A DNA stretch of 64,000 nucleotides from Pegea sp. RAD2-039 (GCA_034620365.1 JAQGEQ010000043.1:1178001-1242000), one strand, 5' to 3'; shown: positions 12,984 through 27,700, counted from the first letter of the stretch. Numbers and translations: made by a program. The notes: generated by a model not told the origin, from the sequence alone.

Positions 12984-15900
12984 CTGGTTAAAAACTTCTT
13001 TTCTACTTTCTGGAAGAAATCATTTTGGGGGGAAATAATTTTACAAGCTTTTGCTTAATTTAAATAATCATTTATTATATATTTTACCCAACTAAAGTAA
13101 ATAATTCATATTCAGTGTTGGCAAAACCTATTTAAACTCTTCATGATTCCATAAAAGACATTCATCATATATACTATAAGAAAACATACTTAGATTAATC
13201 ATTATAATTGTTTGGATTTTATTTTATCTCAACTGAAGCTTAACTTATAATTGCTTTATGTATTTTCTGAGAGAGTAATTTAAATTTTCTCTGTAATTAA
13301 AGTTTAAACTTTTATATGCAGCTTTACTTTAAGAAATGCAATTGAACAAGTTAACAGAACTCAGCTTCATACTTAAAGTTTTGGTACTGTACAGAAATGT
13401 CAAGATAGATTTGATTTGTTTATCTAAAATGAAAATGGAAAAGTTTCAGTTTATTAAAAAGAATTGTTGTTTGTTTTTGGCTCATACCGCTGTGACTAAA
13501 AAGCATTTACAACTCATTTTGATATGTGTATATGTATAAATTTGTGGTTAAAAACAATTCCACTAAAGTTTTTGTGAATGTTACTTTTATGTTATTCTCT
13601 GTGTCTTTCTGCTTTTTCGATTCTCATTTATTCATTATTTTTCATTTAAATTTCTCTTTAAAAAATCAGAATTTGAAAATTCAAATTGCCTCCAGCAATT
13701 TTTGAGTTCTTGCTATCAATGTCTCAGGCGAACTGTACAATTGTGAACTGTACAATTTCTTAAAAACTTAGCATCATATTATACTTTTTTATAATAGATT
13801 TTTATAATAAGATTGTATGTTAATAAAAGCTATCTACTCTTCTATCTAACTTTATTTGTCAAATGTTTATTTCCTTATTTTTATCTTTCTGAGAAAATTC
13901 TATTTATTAATAGATAAACAAATCAAATCTTAAATAAACTCTAGTTTTTCCTAAAACATTGATGAATATCATAAAGCTAATACATAAAGTAGATGTTAAT
14001 AACCCATCATTATGTAATTAAATGGCCAAATTTTGCAAACAGTTTTTGTGATATATCTTTAGTAAATGTAGTATAAACCCTGTCAAGTATTAGTTGTTTA
14101 AAAAGTTTGAACAAATTCTTTTAAATTACATCTTTTAACTAATATCAGCTTACAAAAATGATATAAAACTTCATTGGTTATGCTGCATAAGCGATAGTTT
14201 ATTGATTAACAAAAAAAAGGGAATTTATAGAATTATTATATATTGAATATAAAAAAAACTGACGATTAAGAAAGTCTGACGCAATATTTCATGTTCTTGT
14301 TTTTGATATCAGATTTTTCATTTCTTGTGTTTATTAATAAATTCTTATCTTCAGTAAGTATCATATACAAGTTCTTGAAAAAAATCATTTTTTTTTAATT
14401 TCTTGATGATTTTAAAGATGATAAAATGATTTGTATATTCATGATGGAGATATATTTATCATACATTGATGCTATCTTTTTGCTATGTCAAGTATGAAGT
14501 TAGATTTATTTTATAGATTTAAAAATAAAACTATTATAAGAACAAAAAAGTCTTCTTTGATTTAAAGTTTGTTTAATTAAATTCAATGGCAATATATTTT
14601 TTCTTACAAGTATGATGATTATAATCACATGATACATTGATCTTTCCAATAAATATTCACTTTTTTGTTATTTCAGAAATGCTGAAAAACATTTTTGTTT
14701 ATAAATTCTTTTTATAGGTAATCTAATTAAAAAAAATACAACTAAATCAATTATTATAAACTTATACCAAATTGAGATCTTTTCAGCAATTACCAACTTA
14801 TTACGCCTAATCTAAACCTATCATAAATGAAAGATTCACTTTTTGCAATGAACATAAAATCAGTAAGTTGTGATGAGGGTAGCTGCTTCCTTTAGATGAA
14901 CCATTTACATCAAGAATAATTTTATTCAGCTGTTTTCAAGCAATACTTTCAACTCATCTCTTTTCAAATTTCTTCTTTTTAATACTTGATTACATTTAGT
15001 ATCTTTTTCTGACTGTAAAAAGATTTAATAATTTTATAATTCATTTTCTTCCAGATTACAAATTTAGCTTAAACTTAAAACTTTTTTAAAATGTGTCAAG
15101 TCCCAAACAAAAAATTGTTGTGGTGACGTTTTTCAATTTTTATAAGTATATTACCAGGTATTTAGAAATAAGTACAACAAATTTGAGTTTTAATTTATAG
15201 TAGTGCTAGATTTTGTTCTGAATATTTTGAAGCTGATTAAGTGTTTTCTTTCTCACATGAAAATTCATAGATTTTTTGATAAAAATTACTTATTTGATAA
15301 AGTTGATAAAAAAAACACTTACAGTATAAAATCAAATTATCAGTAGTTTCTATATTTGAGATTTCTATAATATTTTTAGAAGATTTGAAGAAAACCTATC
15401 ATATTTTTATTCTAGATAATGTAGTTGATATTCTCCAGGCTATTTTTAGTCTTAAAGCTATACTACCGGTGTATTTTTACAGATACGTTCCTGCGCCTTA
15501 ATGCTCAACCCCAAAATAGCCTTTATAGTTCATAATCCTGTTTTTGTATAAAACAATAAATCTATATTTGGTTTTGCTGCCTGAGAAGTTTTGAACACAA
15601 TTTTGCACCTCTCAAGTGTTGAATGAAAATCAGTAATTCTTACTAAACTATGGTCTTATCACATTGCCAAACAAGTAAAGATTGGTATGAACAGCATTAG
15701 TTTTCTTATTTAATGATCGAACAAAGCTACATCACATGTATTGATCAATATTTTTATCAAAAACAATTATGATAAATAGTTTTAAACTGCATACTTAAAA
15801 TTTTATAATTATATAAACTTTCTTTTATGATTTCATATACTGTGTTCGCTTACTTCCTAATTTGATTAGTTAAATCAACTTACTACAGTTAATCTTACTT

Positions 15901-18081
15901 AACCATTATGAGCAATTTTGGTTGTTATGTCTATTAAAGACTTCAAAAGAATAAAACTAAAGTCTTCAATATAAACAGATAACTTTTATCTTGTAATTGT
16001 TAACTAAACTCACTTAACGTACGAGTTAAACAATTATAGATAATTATTTTAAATAATTAAAGTATGATTCAGATAAACTATCCAAGCATTTAACTAGCTT
16101 TCACACAAATATACCGTCATGACTTCTTACACTATCATTAGCCTTTATAAGTAGTAGTTGTTTTTACAGCAATAATAATAATTTACTCATTAATAAATTC
16201 AAAATTAAGCAACTTTGCAATAAAGCAAAAGAACCAACTTGCTTGTGTTAGTGACGAAAAAGGGATAAACGAGATAAATTGATCAAGTAAGTATCAGCTT
16301 TAGGTTTCTGATTTTACTTAAGCATTATGAATCACTCCGTACAGCACTTCACGATAACTTTCACAATTGTCAAAAAGTAAATCTTGTTTACATTTAGTTA
16401 TGCACTTGAAATCTTATATAAATAAATTTTTATTTTATTAGTCGTACTTAATAAAGTATTTGTGCAAAAATCAACTTGATCAGTGGTCATCAGGTCAATT
16501 CATCAAATTCCATTTCAAATCAATGTTCTCATAATTTTATGAATCTCTTCACATCACTGTTTTTCATATTTAAGTCCTCTAAATATTACTTTTTTCAGCT
16601 AAATACATCTTTCTGAAACATTATACTAGCTTTATACCAAATTTTAGCTTGATTATCAGCAAAATAATTTTGCTGAATTTAAACAAAGGATTCCTCATTA
16701 TAGTATATTACAAATTATTTTAACAAAACTTAGCAAAACAGATAGTACTAATTACAGTCAATAGCTACAAATTTATGTTTTATAATCATGAAAAAAATTC
16801 TAAATGTTACATACGAAAAGTTGACCAGCTTGAAACCGTAGTATTTAAAAATTATTTTTTAAGGCCACTAGATGGTCTGCTGCTTGGTTCGAAAAGAAAT
16901 TACAGACAAACTTTTTAAGCAGAATAGATAAAACTGAAAGAACTGCAATACATGTTTGTAATTCTAAAGATGTTTTGTAAGGAAGCAGCTTTTCTAATTT
17001 TCATCAAACTATTTGAAGTTTATTTTAAACCGGCGAAGGATAGTAGCTAGTGTATGTACAAACATAGAAATCTCTGATTTAACAAAATGTATGTAAGATT
17101 GTTTTTGATAATTGTTAGTAAAATTCTTTGAAATAATCATAATGAAATTTCGAAGCAGTTACGAAGACAACTTCAAAAATAACCAAATCTTGTTTACATG
17201 AGATATTTAAACAAGTAGAGAAATAGTTTCACGATTCATGACGATTAGCTTTAACATTTGTTTTAGCCTTCAGGCGAAAATCTTTAAAAATCCACCAACA
17301 AACATCTTGAGTAACTCAGATGGATTTATTCTTGATTTATTGGGGATGTTTCAAACGAAGTGTTGATAACAAATGATTATGAACATTTTTATACTTTGAT
17401 GTCATTTATAGACAAGCTCTCTATCTGATGGTTCCTAAGATGCTGGAAACAAAATGATCTCGTTTGGACTTTTATCTGAGTTGGTTTAAGAGTCATTGAA
17501 GAGTTTTATCAATAATATACCTCAGGTATTAATTAGATGAAACTGACTACTTGTAAAAATAACAAACCCATTCAAACTGCAGATTTGATATAATAGAATT
17601 ACTTTTCACAAAACTTGTTATAAACAGAATTCAAAATTAAATGGTAAATGGGTAAAACAATAAATTCTTAATAAGCCACCATTTGAACACAGCAGAAACA
17701 GGATGCACTTAAGTAATGTTTTAACAAAATTATTTACAAGTATGAAAAAATAACCTTAAACTGTTGATGTTTAAAAAATATGGACTAACGGAATGACTAC
17801 ATAATTGCAATATCACACCGTTAGATCAAGTAAAGAGAAATCGACAAATGACTCTGGGTTCTACTTGTCTAAGATGCTATTATTGAAAATGAAGTACCAG
17901 TAGTAAACTAAGCAAACTTTCACAGCAACTGCATTGTATTTAGGAGAAAATTATAAAAGAAATTTCTACAACAGGGATATGAGATGATGATGGCTTGCGT
18001 GTGATTAGAATTAAAGCACAATTCAGAAGGAATTACTTTAGTTGAAATTTACAATTACTGCAGACTATTTCCAACAACTAT
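12984..18081. other. Spacer between the two connexin genes
   Basis: About 5 kb of AT-rich sequence with no supported exon on either strand. The part next to 18081 should contain the 3' untranslated region of connexin B. A short patch at 16860-16895 contains GGTTCGA but does not fold into a tRNA by eye. Confidence 0.55.
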
Positions 18082-21000
18082 TTATCTTCGTGCTTTCTTA
18101 GAATATGAAGTGCTGAACGAATTGTCGCTTTCATAAGGGGGAGCATCAGCGGCAGCAGCTTGCTTTTCTTTGGATCTAATTCTTTGCTTCGCGTTGTTTT
18201 TAGCTGTGCTTCGTTGTTTATCTAATTCTGTAGAACAATTTAAAATCGAAATAATTAGAAGATACTTTTTTAAATTTTATAAATTCAGCAAATAGCCAAG
18301 TGTTATAAAACATTCATATATTAAAAGAGACGAATTAGTTTAATAACCCAAATTAATGAGGAAATTAGAATTTATTAAAATAGAAACCTTCAAATGAGAC
18401 ACATTCAAAAAGAGAAGTCGACACGGGAACTTCTGGGTTTCCTGAGCCTTTGTAGATATGGGCATTCCTTTAAACAACAATAATCAGATAAAAAAGAAAT
18501 TATCGACAATGAAAATAATTTTGAAATTGTGAAGGAGTAAGTACAAGTGATTAGAGATTATTCAACTTGTATGTGTAATCATTTCGTTATCTATGAGAAA
18601 GATTATTATTTTGTTAGAAGTAAAATGCCAAGATCGAGCTATTGTAGACATTTTATACTTTGAAGAGCAAGCTGAACAAAGTGACAAGGAACTCAAGTGA
18701 AGGTCCTTGACATCTAATTGTAAAAATCTTTACAATCTCTTCTCGCAAATGAACGGATTACTACCAGAAAAATACATTGAAAGAAATAATTTGAAAATTA
18801 AGTTTCAACAAAATACTTTTGATGAATAGTTCTTAGTACGATTTAAGTCTTTCTAATTTTCAATTAAATTTTATTGAAGTTACCCGTAAGGAGCCGATCT
18901 TTTCATGACTGCGTCAAAACTTGGAGGTTCGATTGTCAGGCGATGCTGTTCCATATCATAGTTGGTTCTTCTTCTAGAAATGTTTCAGAAATTAAAACCA
19001 GCATCAACTTGAGTTCGATAATAAGTAAAATCAAAACTTAAAAAGTTGTCTGCGAGGCTTGAATACAAAACAGTATAAAAATGTGATTTTTAAAGATAAC
19101 AAAGAGATTAAATTTTTTTTAGTTAGAAGTTTAGAAAAGAATTCAATTTTATTATAAAAACTTGCATTCAATTAGCAACAAGTTAAATGAGTTTTAATGG
19201 ATTTAGAATCACTGTGAAGCACTGATCTGCTTGTCGTATCAACACTAATTCAAGCTGGCTTCAGTACAACAATTATTCTCCGAATTGAAATTTCACAAAC
19301 TGATTACGCTTCAACAAGATTATTTCGCTCACTGAATGGTTTTTTGGTGGTTGATTTGTCTAAAGATGAACTGGACCACTTCGGCAGCAGTGATCAGCAT
19401 ACAAACAAAGCTGAGAATATTCATGTATCTCAAAAACACCGTTTTCTCCTAAATAAGAAAAAGTTTTATCAACTTAATCACATAAATGAATAATTTACAA
19501 CTTACATAGGGACGAGAAACCCAACATGGAACGAAACCTTCATCGTCGAACAAATGTTGACGACAAGCAAGTCTCAATTCTTCATCACCATTATCTTTAC
19601 ATCGATACAAGGCAGGCACACGCATCCAAAGAAAGTTCATAAGACTTGATTGAGAAACCTCACCATTCTGTTTAGATGAATTTTACAAATCTATTTATTA
19701 ATTTAATTTTCAAGCTTTTTAGAAAGTTCATAAAATTTTTAAGAAACATTAAGCCAGAAAAAGTATGAACAATTCAAACCTGAATATTAAAGAGTTTATA
19801 TCCAAAGTAAGTGAATAAAATTTCAAAAACCAGACGAATTAGCAAACTGACAATAAATAAAATCTTGATTTTTCGAGTGTGTGGAACCTAGATTTAAAGA
19901 TTATAAAAACATCATAAAAGTTTCTCACTATTTTTAAAATATTAAAACAAATAAAAAAGACTTTTATTCAAAGTCAATTTATCTAGTCAAGATGCCAATC
20001 TGATTAAGTCATTTTGAGAGTACTGTAGAAAAATGTAATATTTTATCAAAATTACATGGTACAGCAAACACATTTCACGGTCGTGATACATGTTATAAAT
20101 TCTAAACTTTTTTAGAAAATAAGAAAATAAATACATAGCCAAAAAAGACTTTACAACATTTGAAAGTAAACATACCACTTTCTTCTCAGTACCGTTATAA
20201 ACTTCCTTCATTTTATATTTGCCAACAGTCTTACGCTTTCTAGGCAGCTTTCTCACTTCTTTTTCAAGTTTTGTTTCACACTGACAAATAATTTTAAACA
20301 AACAAAATTAAGATGAGAATAGAATTTCTAATGTAAGCAAAATAGTTGAATATTTCCAAGCTATGTGCCAACAACTTTTAAGTGTAAAAGGTTTGAGCAG
20401 CTATTTAATAAAACAACATATTTCAGTTGATAAGAATCAATTTCAAATTAATTACATCAAAGTTTGAGGTAAATCATGAAATTTAACATTTTGTTAATAT
20501 AAATCCATAAGTGGTAAAAGTTTACTGGTAAAGGTCAACAACATACTTGTGAAGATTCATTCACAGCCTCGCCAGTTTCCAAACTTTTAATCACTTTTTC
20601 AGTTTCACGAATTTTTTCAATTTGACTTTGGATATGAAGCGAGTAGAAATGAAAGAAAATCGTCGGTGTCGAGATGGCGATCAGCTGAAACCAATCAGAA
20701 ATAAGAAACTTGTAAATTGAAATACTGTTGCAGAATTATAGCAACTTGATCATGTCCATTACATACCTACAGTTTGAATAAAACTAAAAAAATAAACTAA
20801 TTCTGAACGAATCAAGTAACTATTTGATGAAAGAAATTGTCATGGCCAATTACAGGATTAACATTTTTAATTTAATTATGTGATTAGTAAATTCTCTATA
20901 CTATGAGAGCAATGTTAGAGATTGTTAGTTTAAAGTCAAATCATAGAAATGAGAAAACCTGAAAAGCCCAAAAACGGAGATGGGATATTTTGGCGAAAGC

Positions 21001-21704
21001 ATTGTAGCACATATTTGCACAACCAGCGATAGCAACACTGCATTGAAAAGCGCCTTGTTCATCTCCATACACTACAACAAGCTTACATTAGCAAGTACTT
21101 GAGAATTAAAAGTTTCTTTATACAAGACTACACACTACTTTCATGGTAGGTGCTTTTAATATTAGCGCTAAATTATTTAAGGCAATTTTCTTCAATCCGA
21201 GTAGCTAGTATTAAAAAAGATCTTTACTAGGCTTTTCAACAAGCACTCAAGTCAAAAGAAAATGTTGCAGTAAAAAGATGAAATCAACAAACCTGATCCT
21301 CCTAATGATGTGATCACAACCAATCTATAACCAAAGACCAGAATATACCACGCTTGTCCAACACTACTACTGTAGTTATGTACCTAAAATAAACATAATT
21401 AAATTAAAGCTTAATAAAGTTAAGAACATAAAAAAATATTTTGCTACAAGAGTTTTTAAACAAGGATTTACAAGTCTATACTATATTGAAATGGCTGCAG
21501 ACTGAGAAAAAGTTTTAAACGCTGACTTGGACATAACTTCTATGGAAGAAAAATTTAACATATAGAATAATGATTTTATGACCAACAAAATTACTTTATC
21601 AAATCAAACCCCTTTACTCAAATTCTATGCATTAAAAAAATCCTTGAAACAACATTTATTAAAACTTTTACCTGCGTAGTTATCTTTTCAAGTAAATTCC
21701 ACAT
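18082..21704 (-). CDS. Connexin B, tandem paralogue of connexin A, 11 coding exons
   Basis: Gap junction channel protein in the same orientation as connexin A and about 5 kb upstream of it. Exons, in transcription order: 21704-21672, 21383-21293, 21071-20959, 20684-20547, 20280-20176, 19887-19780, 19667-19506, 19448-19333, 18973-18884, 18467-18388 and 18227-18082. They total 1182 nt, or 393 aa. Exons 1, 2, 3 and 6 have exactly the lengths of those in connexin A, and all ten intron phases match (0,1,0,0,0,0,0,2,2,1). First-loop cysteines are 52, 59 and 63. Second-loop cysteines are 219, 231 and 244, followed by CWVSRPY and EKTVFLRYMN. The cytoplasmic loop is strongly basic (KLPRKRKTVGKYKMKEV). 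The tail differs from connexin A, has an Ala-rich patch and ends SYSKKARR. An untranslated first exon near 24.6 kb is possible. Confidence 0.92.
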
Positions 21705-24620
21705 AGTGTACCAATAAGCAACTCAAAATATTTAAAGCCTTTTTATTTAAAAAAAACCTATTAAAATTAGAATTAAATATCATGCCATTATAGAAAATAA
21801 ATTATACATCAATAAAAACAGCACAGCCAACAAGGTTTTTTACTGTAACAATTATATTAAGTAGGTAGGAATTTACTATTTCCTATTAATTTCTTATTAT
21901 TATTTTGCTTTTTATATGTATTAAGCATACATTATCTTAATCATAAAAAATACTTACAATATAAATTAGATAACAAACTTAGATTTTGAATATACTATGA
22001 AAAAATAGGAACCCCAGTTTAAAAAACATACTCAAATTTTTAAAGATGAAAAAGACAAATTAAATTTCATTCCTATAAATTAAATATCTTAATAAGAATC
22101 TCAACAAATTATACCTAAAATATATATTTCAGTATAAATAACTCTAAATAAAAAACTTTATATACAGCAAACTAGAAGTAATGCAAACTAAAATAAATCT
22201 ATATAAGACAAACTGTTATTAAAGAAAATATTTAGTTTAATGCTGTTAAGTAGAAAATCGGACAATTAAAAAAAGTTTAGAGTAAAAAATAAAGCTTGCA
22301 GACGAATATACACGAGAAAATTCGATTGCTAGTAAATAGTAACTCTCATAATGATAGAACTAAAACAAAAATTTAAAAAAATGCTGACGATTAAGGCTTT
22401 AATCACAAATACAAAATATTACAGCAGAAAAGCTTTTAGTAATCAAATAACTCAACAAGCATCAGATATATCGTTGTTATTTCACAGAAGTTTCAAGAAA
22501 AAGCTCAAAGTAATTTAGTTGAAAGTTTGTTATAGACGACTATTGCAAAAATATTTAGCACTAGAAAAATGTATATACCTAAACAATGGTTTAGTGTATA
22601 AAACTATTCAAGATAAAATAATTTAAATATATAAAAAGCAAACATTATCCTAACAATTAAAAAATTGCGCAAACCATAACCGTTTATTATATCCACCAAG
22701 CAATGCCAACATTTTCGTAAAAAAGACCAAGCATTGAAAATCAAAAGTTAATTTTGCAACAAAGTGTTTCTAACTAAATTTAGAAATTTTACATTTCTAG
22801 CAAATAATTTAATCGTAAAAAAATGCTATCTTTTTCCTAAAAAGGATCTCAATTTCCAACCAAACCTGTTTTATTCAATAAATCTATCTATCTAAAAATA
22901 ATTTTAGTTTTACCTTATTCTTTATTTATATATATAGTTTTTATACATACAAAAAAATATTTTTACCATTAATTTTCTAATTTTATTAGATTATAAACAC
23001 TAATCACTTTAATTTAAGATAGTTTGTTAATCAATTTATAATAGCTACTTAAAAAATTACGATTTTTTTGAGCTCGCATCAATTTATTTTAGCTTATCAA
23101 ACTTTATTGTACCAAAACTAGATTATGAGCTATTTTCTAGTTTTCACTCGAATAAACTTGATATGAATATCAAATATATTAACAAATATATAAACATACA
23201 TATTTGATTCTTTAGAGTAAAATTATATATCCGAAAAAAATTTGCTTACTTCTTTCGACACGTACTTTATAATCCTATAATGTAAGATAACAAGTTTTAT
23301 TATAGATAAAACACTTACCAAGCCAGTATTTTTCGCATTTTTTTGGTTGCACAGACTCACATAAAAACCCCTTTATATATTTATACAGACTGAATATGAG
23401 CAATGTAAGATACATCAATATTAGCATCAATCTATTTATAAGCAATTATTATATTTATTTAATATTTATTTATATATTTCTAGCAAAGTATTTTTGAATT
23501 TATGCAGGCCTTTTTGCAGGTTTAACTAAAATGAATTTAGTCTAAGAAACATACTAGATACTGATAAAGAAGTTGGTGGAATATGGATCAGTTTAGCTTT
23601 TAAATCTTTGCCTGTTGTTATTATTCATTAAAAATTGTTATACTAGCAGTAATCATAATAGTATTAGTTTATAAATATTTTTGAGTTGAACTACATATTA
23701 ATGTAGTTCGATAAAACATTTTTTCGGTAAGAGTTTATTTCTGATGTTCTATTGTAAAATAAATCGTGTTCTACATAAGTTATAGATGTCAAAAAAAATT
23801 GCAAAAACTTTTAATTTTAACTACAGCATATAGATTTATAACTTAAGAGATCTTTTTAATTTTTTCTGATTTTTATCGATTGTTTAGAATTAAAAAATTA
23901 AATTAACATTTTTTTAAACTTTGAGCTTATAATTATTTTTCATTGTTTTTAAATACACTGGAGAATTTTTGATTGCTTGAAGTTTTCAGTTCACATAGCA
24001 CAACTTTGAGGTTTCTAAATTTTGTTTATAAACGTAAGTGGTGTCTTTATAAAATTCAAGTGAAATCTTAATTGACATTTTATAAGATGAAACTAAAACG
24101 TCATAATTAAGTCAGGCTGGTGATTTTCAAGTTCATTATTGAAATCTTCTATTAAATTATGATTCAACCTTTTAAAAGAAGCGAAACTTGATGAGCTATA
24201 CTAAAATACTTCGAACTTAACGATGTTCTTAAAAATAAAACAAACAAAATACTCATTGAAAACTTACGTCTTGTACAATTTAAAGTTTTAAGCAACTTCA
24301 GCTAATTATAAATAAAAAATACGTTTATCTCTTTCAGTTATAATTATTGAAACAATAATAATCAAACATAAATCTTTTTATAAAATAAACAAAAATATGC
24401 TAGTTATAGAGATTTTCCTAATTAAAATGCAACTAACAAATGCGGTTAAGTAATAAACACTTATTTATAATTTTAGCTGTCTCTGATAATGTCTGAATAC
24501 TAGAACTAAATTAAATAAGCTAATATCTATCTGAATAGTTAATCTGTCAGCTGAAAATCATTTAATTAACTTATCAAATTTTTAAACAGTTTGACTAGAA
24601 GTTTGTTAAACTTACTGCGA
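21705..24620. other. Region 5' of connexin B, possible leader intron
   Basis: AT-rich, with no coding exon on either strand. On the minus strand, GTAAGT donors lie at about 24633-24638 (after TTCGCCA) and 24610-24615. Together with the CRE-like site at 24721 they suggest a noncoding first exon around 24640-24715 and a leader intron of about 2.9 kb. This is inference only. Confidence 0.35.
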
Positions 24621-24720
24621 TTTTGACCACAAACTTACTGGCGAACACAATATTCAAAACCAAAATCTTGAACAAAAAAAAAACTTGAGTAAAGCTCACA
24701 ACGGGGTGTCCTTCAACTTA

Positions 24721-24728
24721 TGACGTCA
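24721..24728. promoter_or_regulatory. Palindromic CRE-like site (TGACGTCA) upstream of connexin B
   Basis: Full CRE/ATF consensus in a locally less AT-rich stretch (about 24690-24740) that has candidate splice donors on its minus-strand 3' side. It lies about 3 kb from the connexin B start codon, so any link to that gene needs a leader exon here. Confidence 0.3.
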
Positions 24729-27700
24729 TCTCTCTCACTATCTTGTGTTATTCTTTCATCAGTTTTAATTTTGTTGTAAAAATTCAGAAGCGTTGATTTA
24801 TCAGATTGTGGTGATAATTTTGTTCTTTTTCTTTTTCGATTTATTTTGTCATCCATAAAGCAGGATCAAAATTAAAAACATATAAAAAAGCTCTTAATCA
24901 TCAGAAGTTAATGATCTCATCTCTTTCATTTAGTTTCCGTGACATAATGTGCTAAACATTTATAAAACGTCTAGCCACTTACATTGTACTAAACATTCTT
25001 ATAATTTATCTGTAAGCAGTTTAAAATATTATGGGGAGTTCGTTTCAATGAGAAGATTAGAATAATTTGCCAAAACAATTTCAGTTTTGTTGATAAAGAT
25101 ATTTTAAGGATATTATTAAGAACATAAACAAATGTCTTAATTAGAAATCATAATTCTTTTGAAGTGATTCTAAGATAAGTTGGTACTCAAAAACTAAGAT
25201 CTTTAAGTATATTATACGAAACCTTCTATGAAATAAAAGTTTATGCTTAAATAGTTTTTAGTTCACTTTTATTTTAAACAACTTTTGTTTAAGTAGATGA
25301 AAAAAACTCTATTGGAATTTCAGATGCTGTATGCGAAGAGACAATTCTCATATATTGCTAGAAACACAGCTATGTATTTCAATTACTTGGCTAGAGAAAT
25401 CATAATAAAATCGTTAAAGGTCATTAAAATAACAAAAAAGTTTCTTTTGATAGGCTTTAAGTAGAAAATAAAAGTCACGTGGTTGCTGATATCAAGTTTT
25501 CAGCAACGATAATAAACATTTTAATACTTTGAAAGATAACTTGAAAGTTTTTTGAAAGCAAGCTAGAAAAAACTAATAAAATATTTTTTATGTCTAATAT
25601 AAACATATTCTAATATAAATATTTAAAGTCTGAGTGGTCAATGTAGTTGTGTTACAAATCAAAAAACTACAAGTTTGCAACGAAAAGTTGAAACTAAATG
25701 CTGACAATAGTGATTGGCTTTAAAATATAAACTTTCAGCGATATTTATACAATTTTATATTTTTTATCGATTTATAGGAGCATCACTTACATTCATCAAA
25801 AGCTGATTACTCATCGAATAGAAATGTTTCTTTTAAAATGAAAAAATAGAAATGATTCAATTTCTTAGATTTCCAAGCTTCATTATGGCAAGAAATTACC
25901 AAGGGATTTTAAACATTTAATTGCTGGCTGCAAACTTGTTAATCATTGTCCATATGTTCAATATTGTCACAGACATCATTTATTTTAAAATATGATTATA
26001 ATTGTTGACGCTAGATTTTTATTAAGGTAGCTTAATTAAGAAAAATTTAAGTGGATGTCACCTAAGCTTAAAAATACAAAAACGATTTAAAGATAAATTA
26101 TAAATAATAAGTTAACTTTTATAAAAAATTAGATTCTTGATCTGTTTTTGTTGCTGATTGAATTATAGCTATAATTATCTATTATCTCAAATTTTTCGCA
26201 GCATCAAGTTCATTTTGAAAAAAAAATTTTTTTAAAAGCAATCTTTTTTAGGTATAAAAACAGGAATACAGCTTTTTGATTATAGAGATAGTTTATTTAG
26301 AACATTTTTGTTAAGATAATTAAATTTATCTTGGAAGAAATTCATTTAATTCAGTAAACAATAAATAATCGAGAAGAAAATAACCCATCTTACTAAAACT
26401 ACATTACAAAGCAGAATAGGTTTTTTTTTTCAAGTTCAAACTTTAAAATTTGATAATTTTTTTACGAATTGATGATGTGTTATATTTTTATGCATAAATC
26501 TTTATAGGTCTGAAAAAAAATGTTTTGATTATAAACTATTTAAAGAAAATCTTAAAAACATTTTTGGAGAATTTACCAAAAGTCTTATAGCTATCGATGT
26601 TGTTTTAACATTTGAAATCAAATAAAAAGATTTAAAATAACCTTTGTACATATACCGATTACTTGAATAGTTTATTGTTACTGAATTAAATCCATTAAAT
26701 GCTGGAATTTTATCTAGCTAATGTTAACATTTTTTAGTTGTTTTAAGAAATGGGAGTTGTTTTAAATCGGTTTCTAAAATTGAAACAACTTTCGAAATGA
26801 GTATTGATATGAGCTATCTGAGCAATTGATATATAACAAAAGATATCAAACTTAAGATAAGTTTCGCTATATCACATAAGTCTGCAAATGTTACAAGATA
26901 GCGAGCATAAAAGATTATTTACCACAACAAACGTTGTAGCTCATTATCATAAGCTCACCAATAATCTTATCGTTGTTTTAGTATATTTTTCAGAAACGTA
27001 TTTGAAAAAAAAACATCATCACTTAAAATTTCAAATTGTTTAACTCAAGAGCTCGACTTTTTATTTTTTACTAAACTATACAATTAAAATAGTTTAAATA
27101 ATCACATTAATATAGTACTAAATAAAATATAATCTCATTTTCAAAACTCATATATTTCTTAAAAATAAGAAACTAGAAAAACTCGTCTGTTTCATCCACG
27201 TTGAAAGCTTTTTTTTATATTGCTAAACATTGAAAGTTTTGAAAAAACCCAGATTTGCGAAAAAGTTGATATCCTCGGGCAAACTTCAGTGAAACCAAAA
27301 AATATAATTTAAATAAAAAGTTTCGACCAAAATTTAATTTAATTTATTTCAGGTATCAATTTTAAGTATAACAAAAATGTAAATACAGTTAGCAACCTTA
27401 ATCTAATATATGAAATAAATGAATTATATGATATGCTATACAATCGCCTTAGAACTTTAGAATAACTATGTTCTAATTTTTATTTGTCTATTTATATATT
27501 ATTAAGAAACATTCAAATAGAAATTTAAGATCAAAAAGTCATTATTATTTTCTTATTTTCTATTAATATATTCTAGCATATTTAGTAGTAGGTAATATAA
27601 TAAGAATTTACTTACTTAAATACAAGTACTATTTATTCATTATATTTGCTTGAAATATATCAACTAAACCAACCTGTTAGTATGCTGTCGGGACTTTATC

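Noticed and set aside
13336-13539. 67-codon plus-strand frame between the connexins
   Set aside because: No family, no splice partner and base composition equal to spacer.
16860-16895. Possible tRNA (GGTTCGA motif)
   Set aside because: No cloverleaf arms or A-box could be placed around it.
19987-20301. 104-codon minus-strand frame at connexin B exon 5
   Set aside because: Only 20176-20280 is exon. The rest is intron read-through; the GTATGT donor and phase fit exon 6.
9886-21704. Innexin/pannexin identity for the gap junction genes
   Set aside because: The three-cysteine loops, IRFWAFQ and SRPYEKT are connexin signatures; innexin loops have two cysteines each and lack these motifs.
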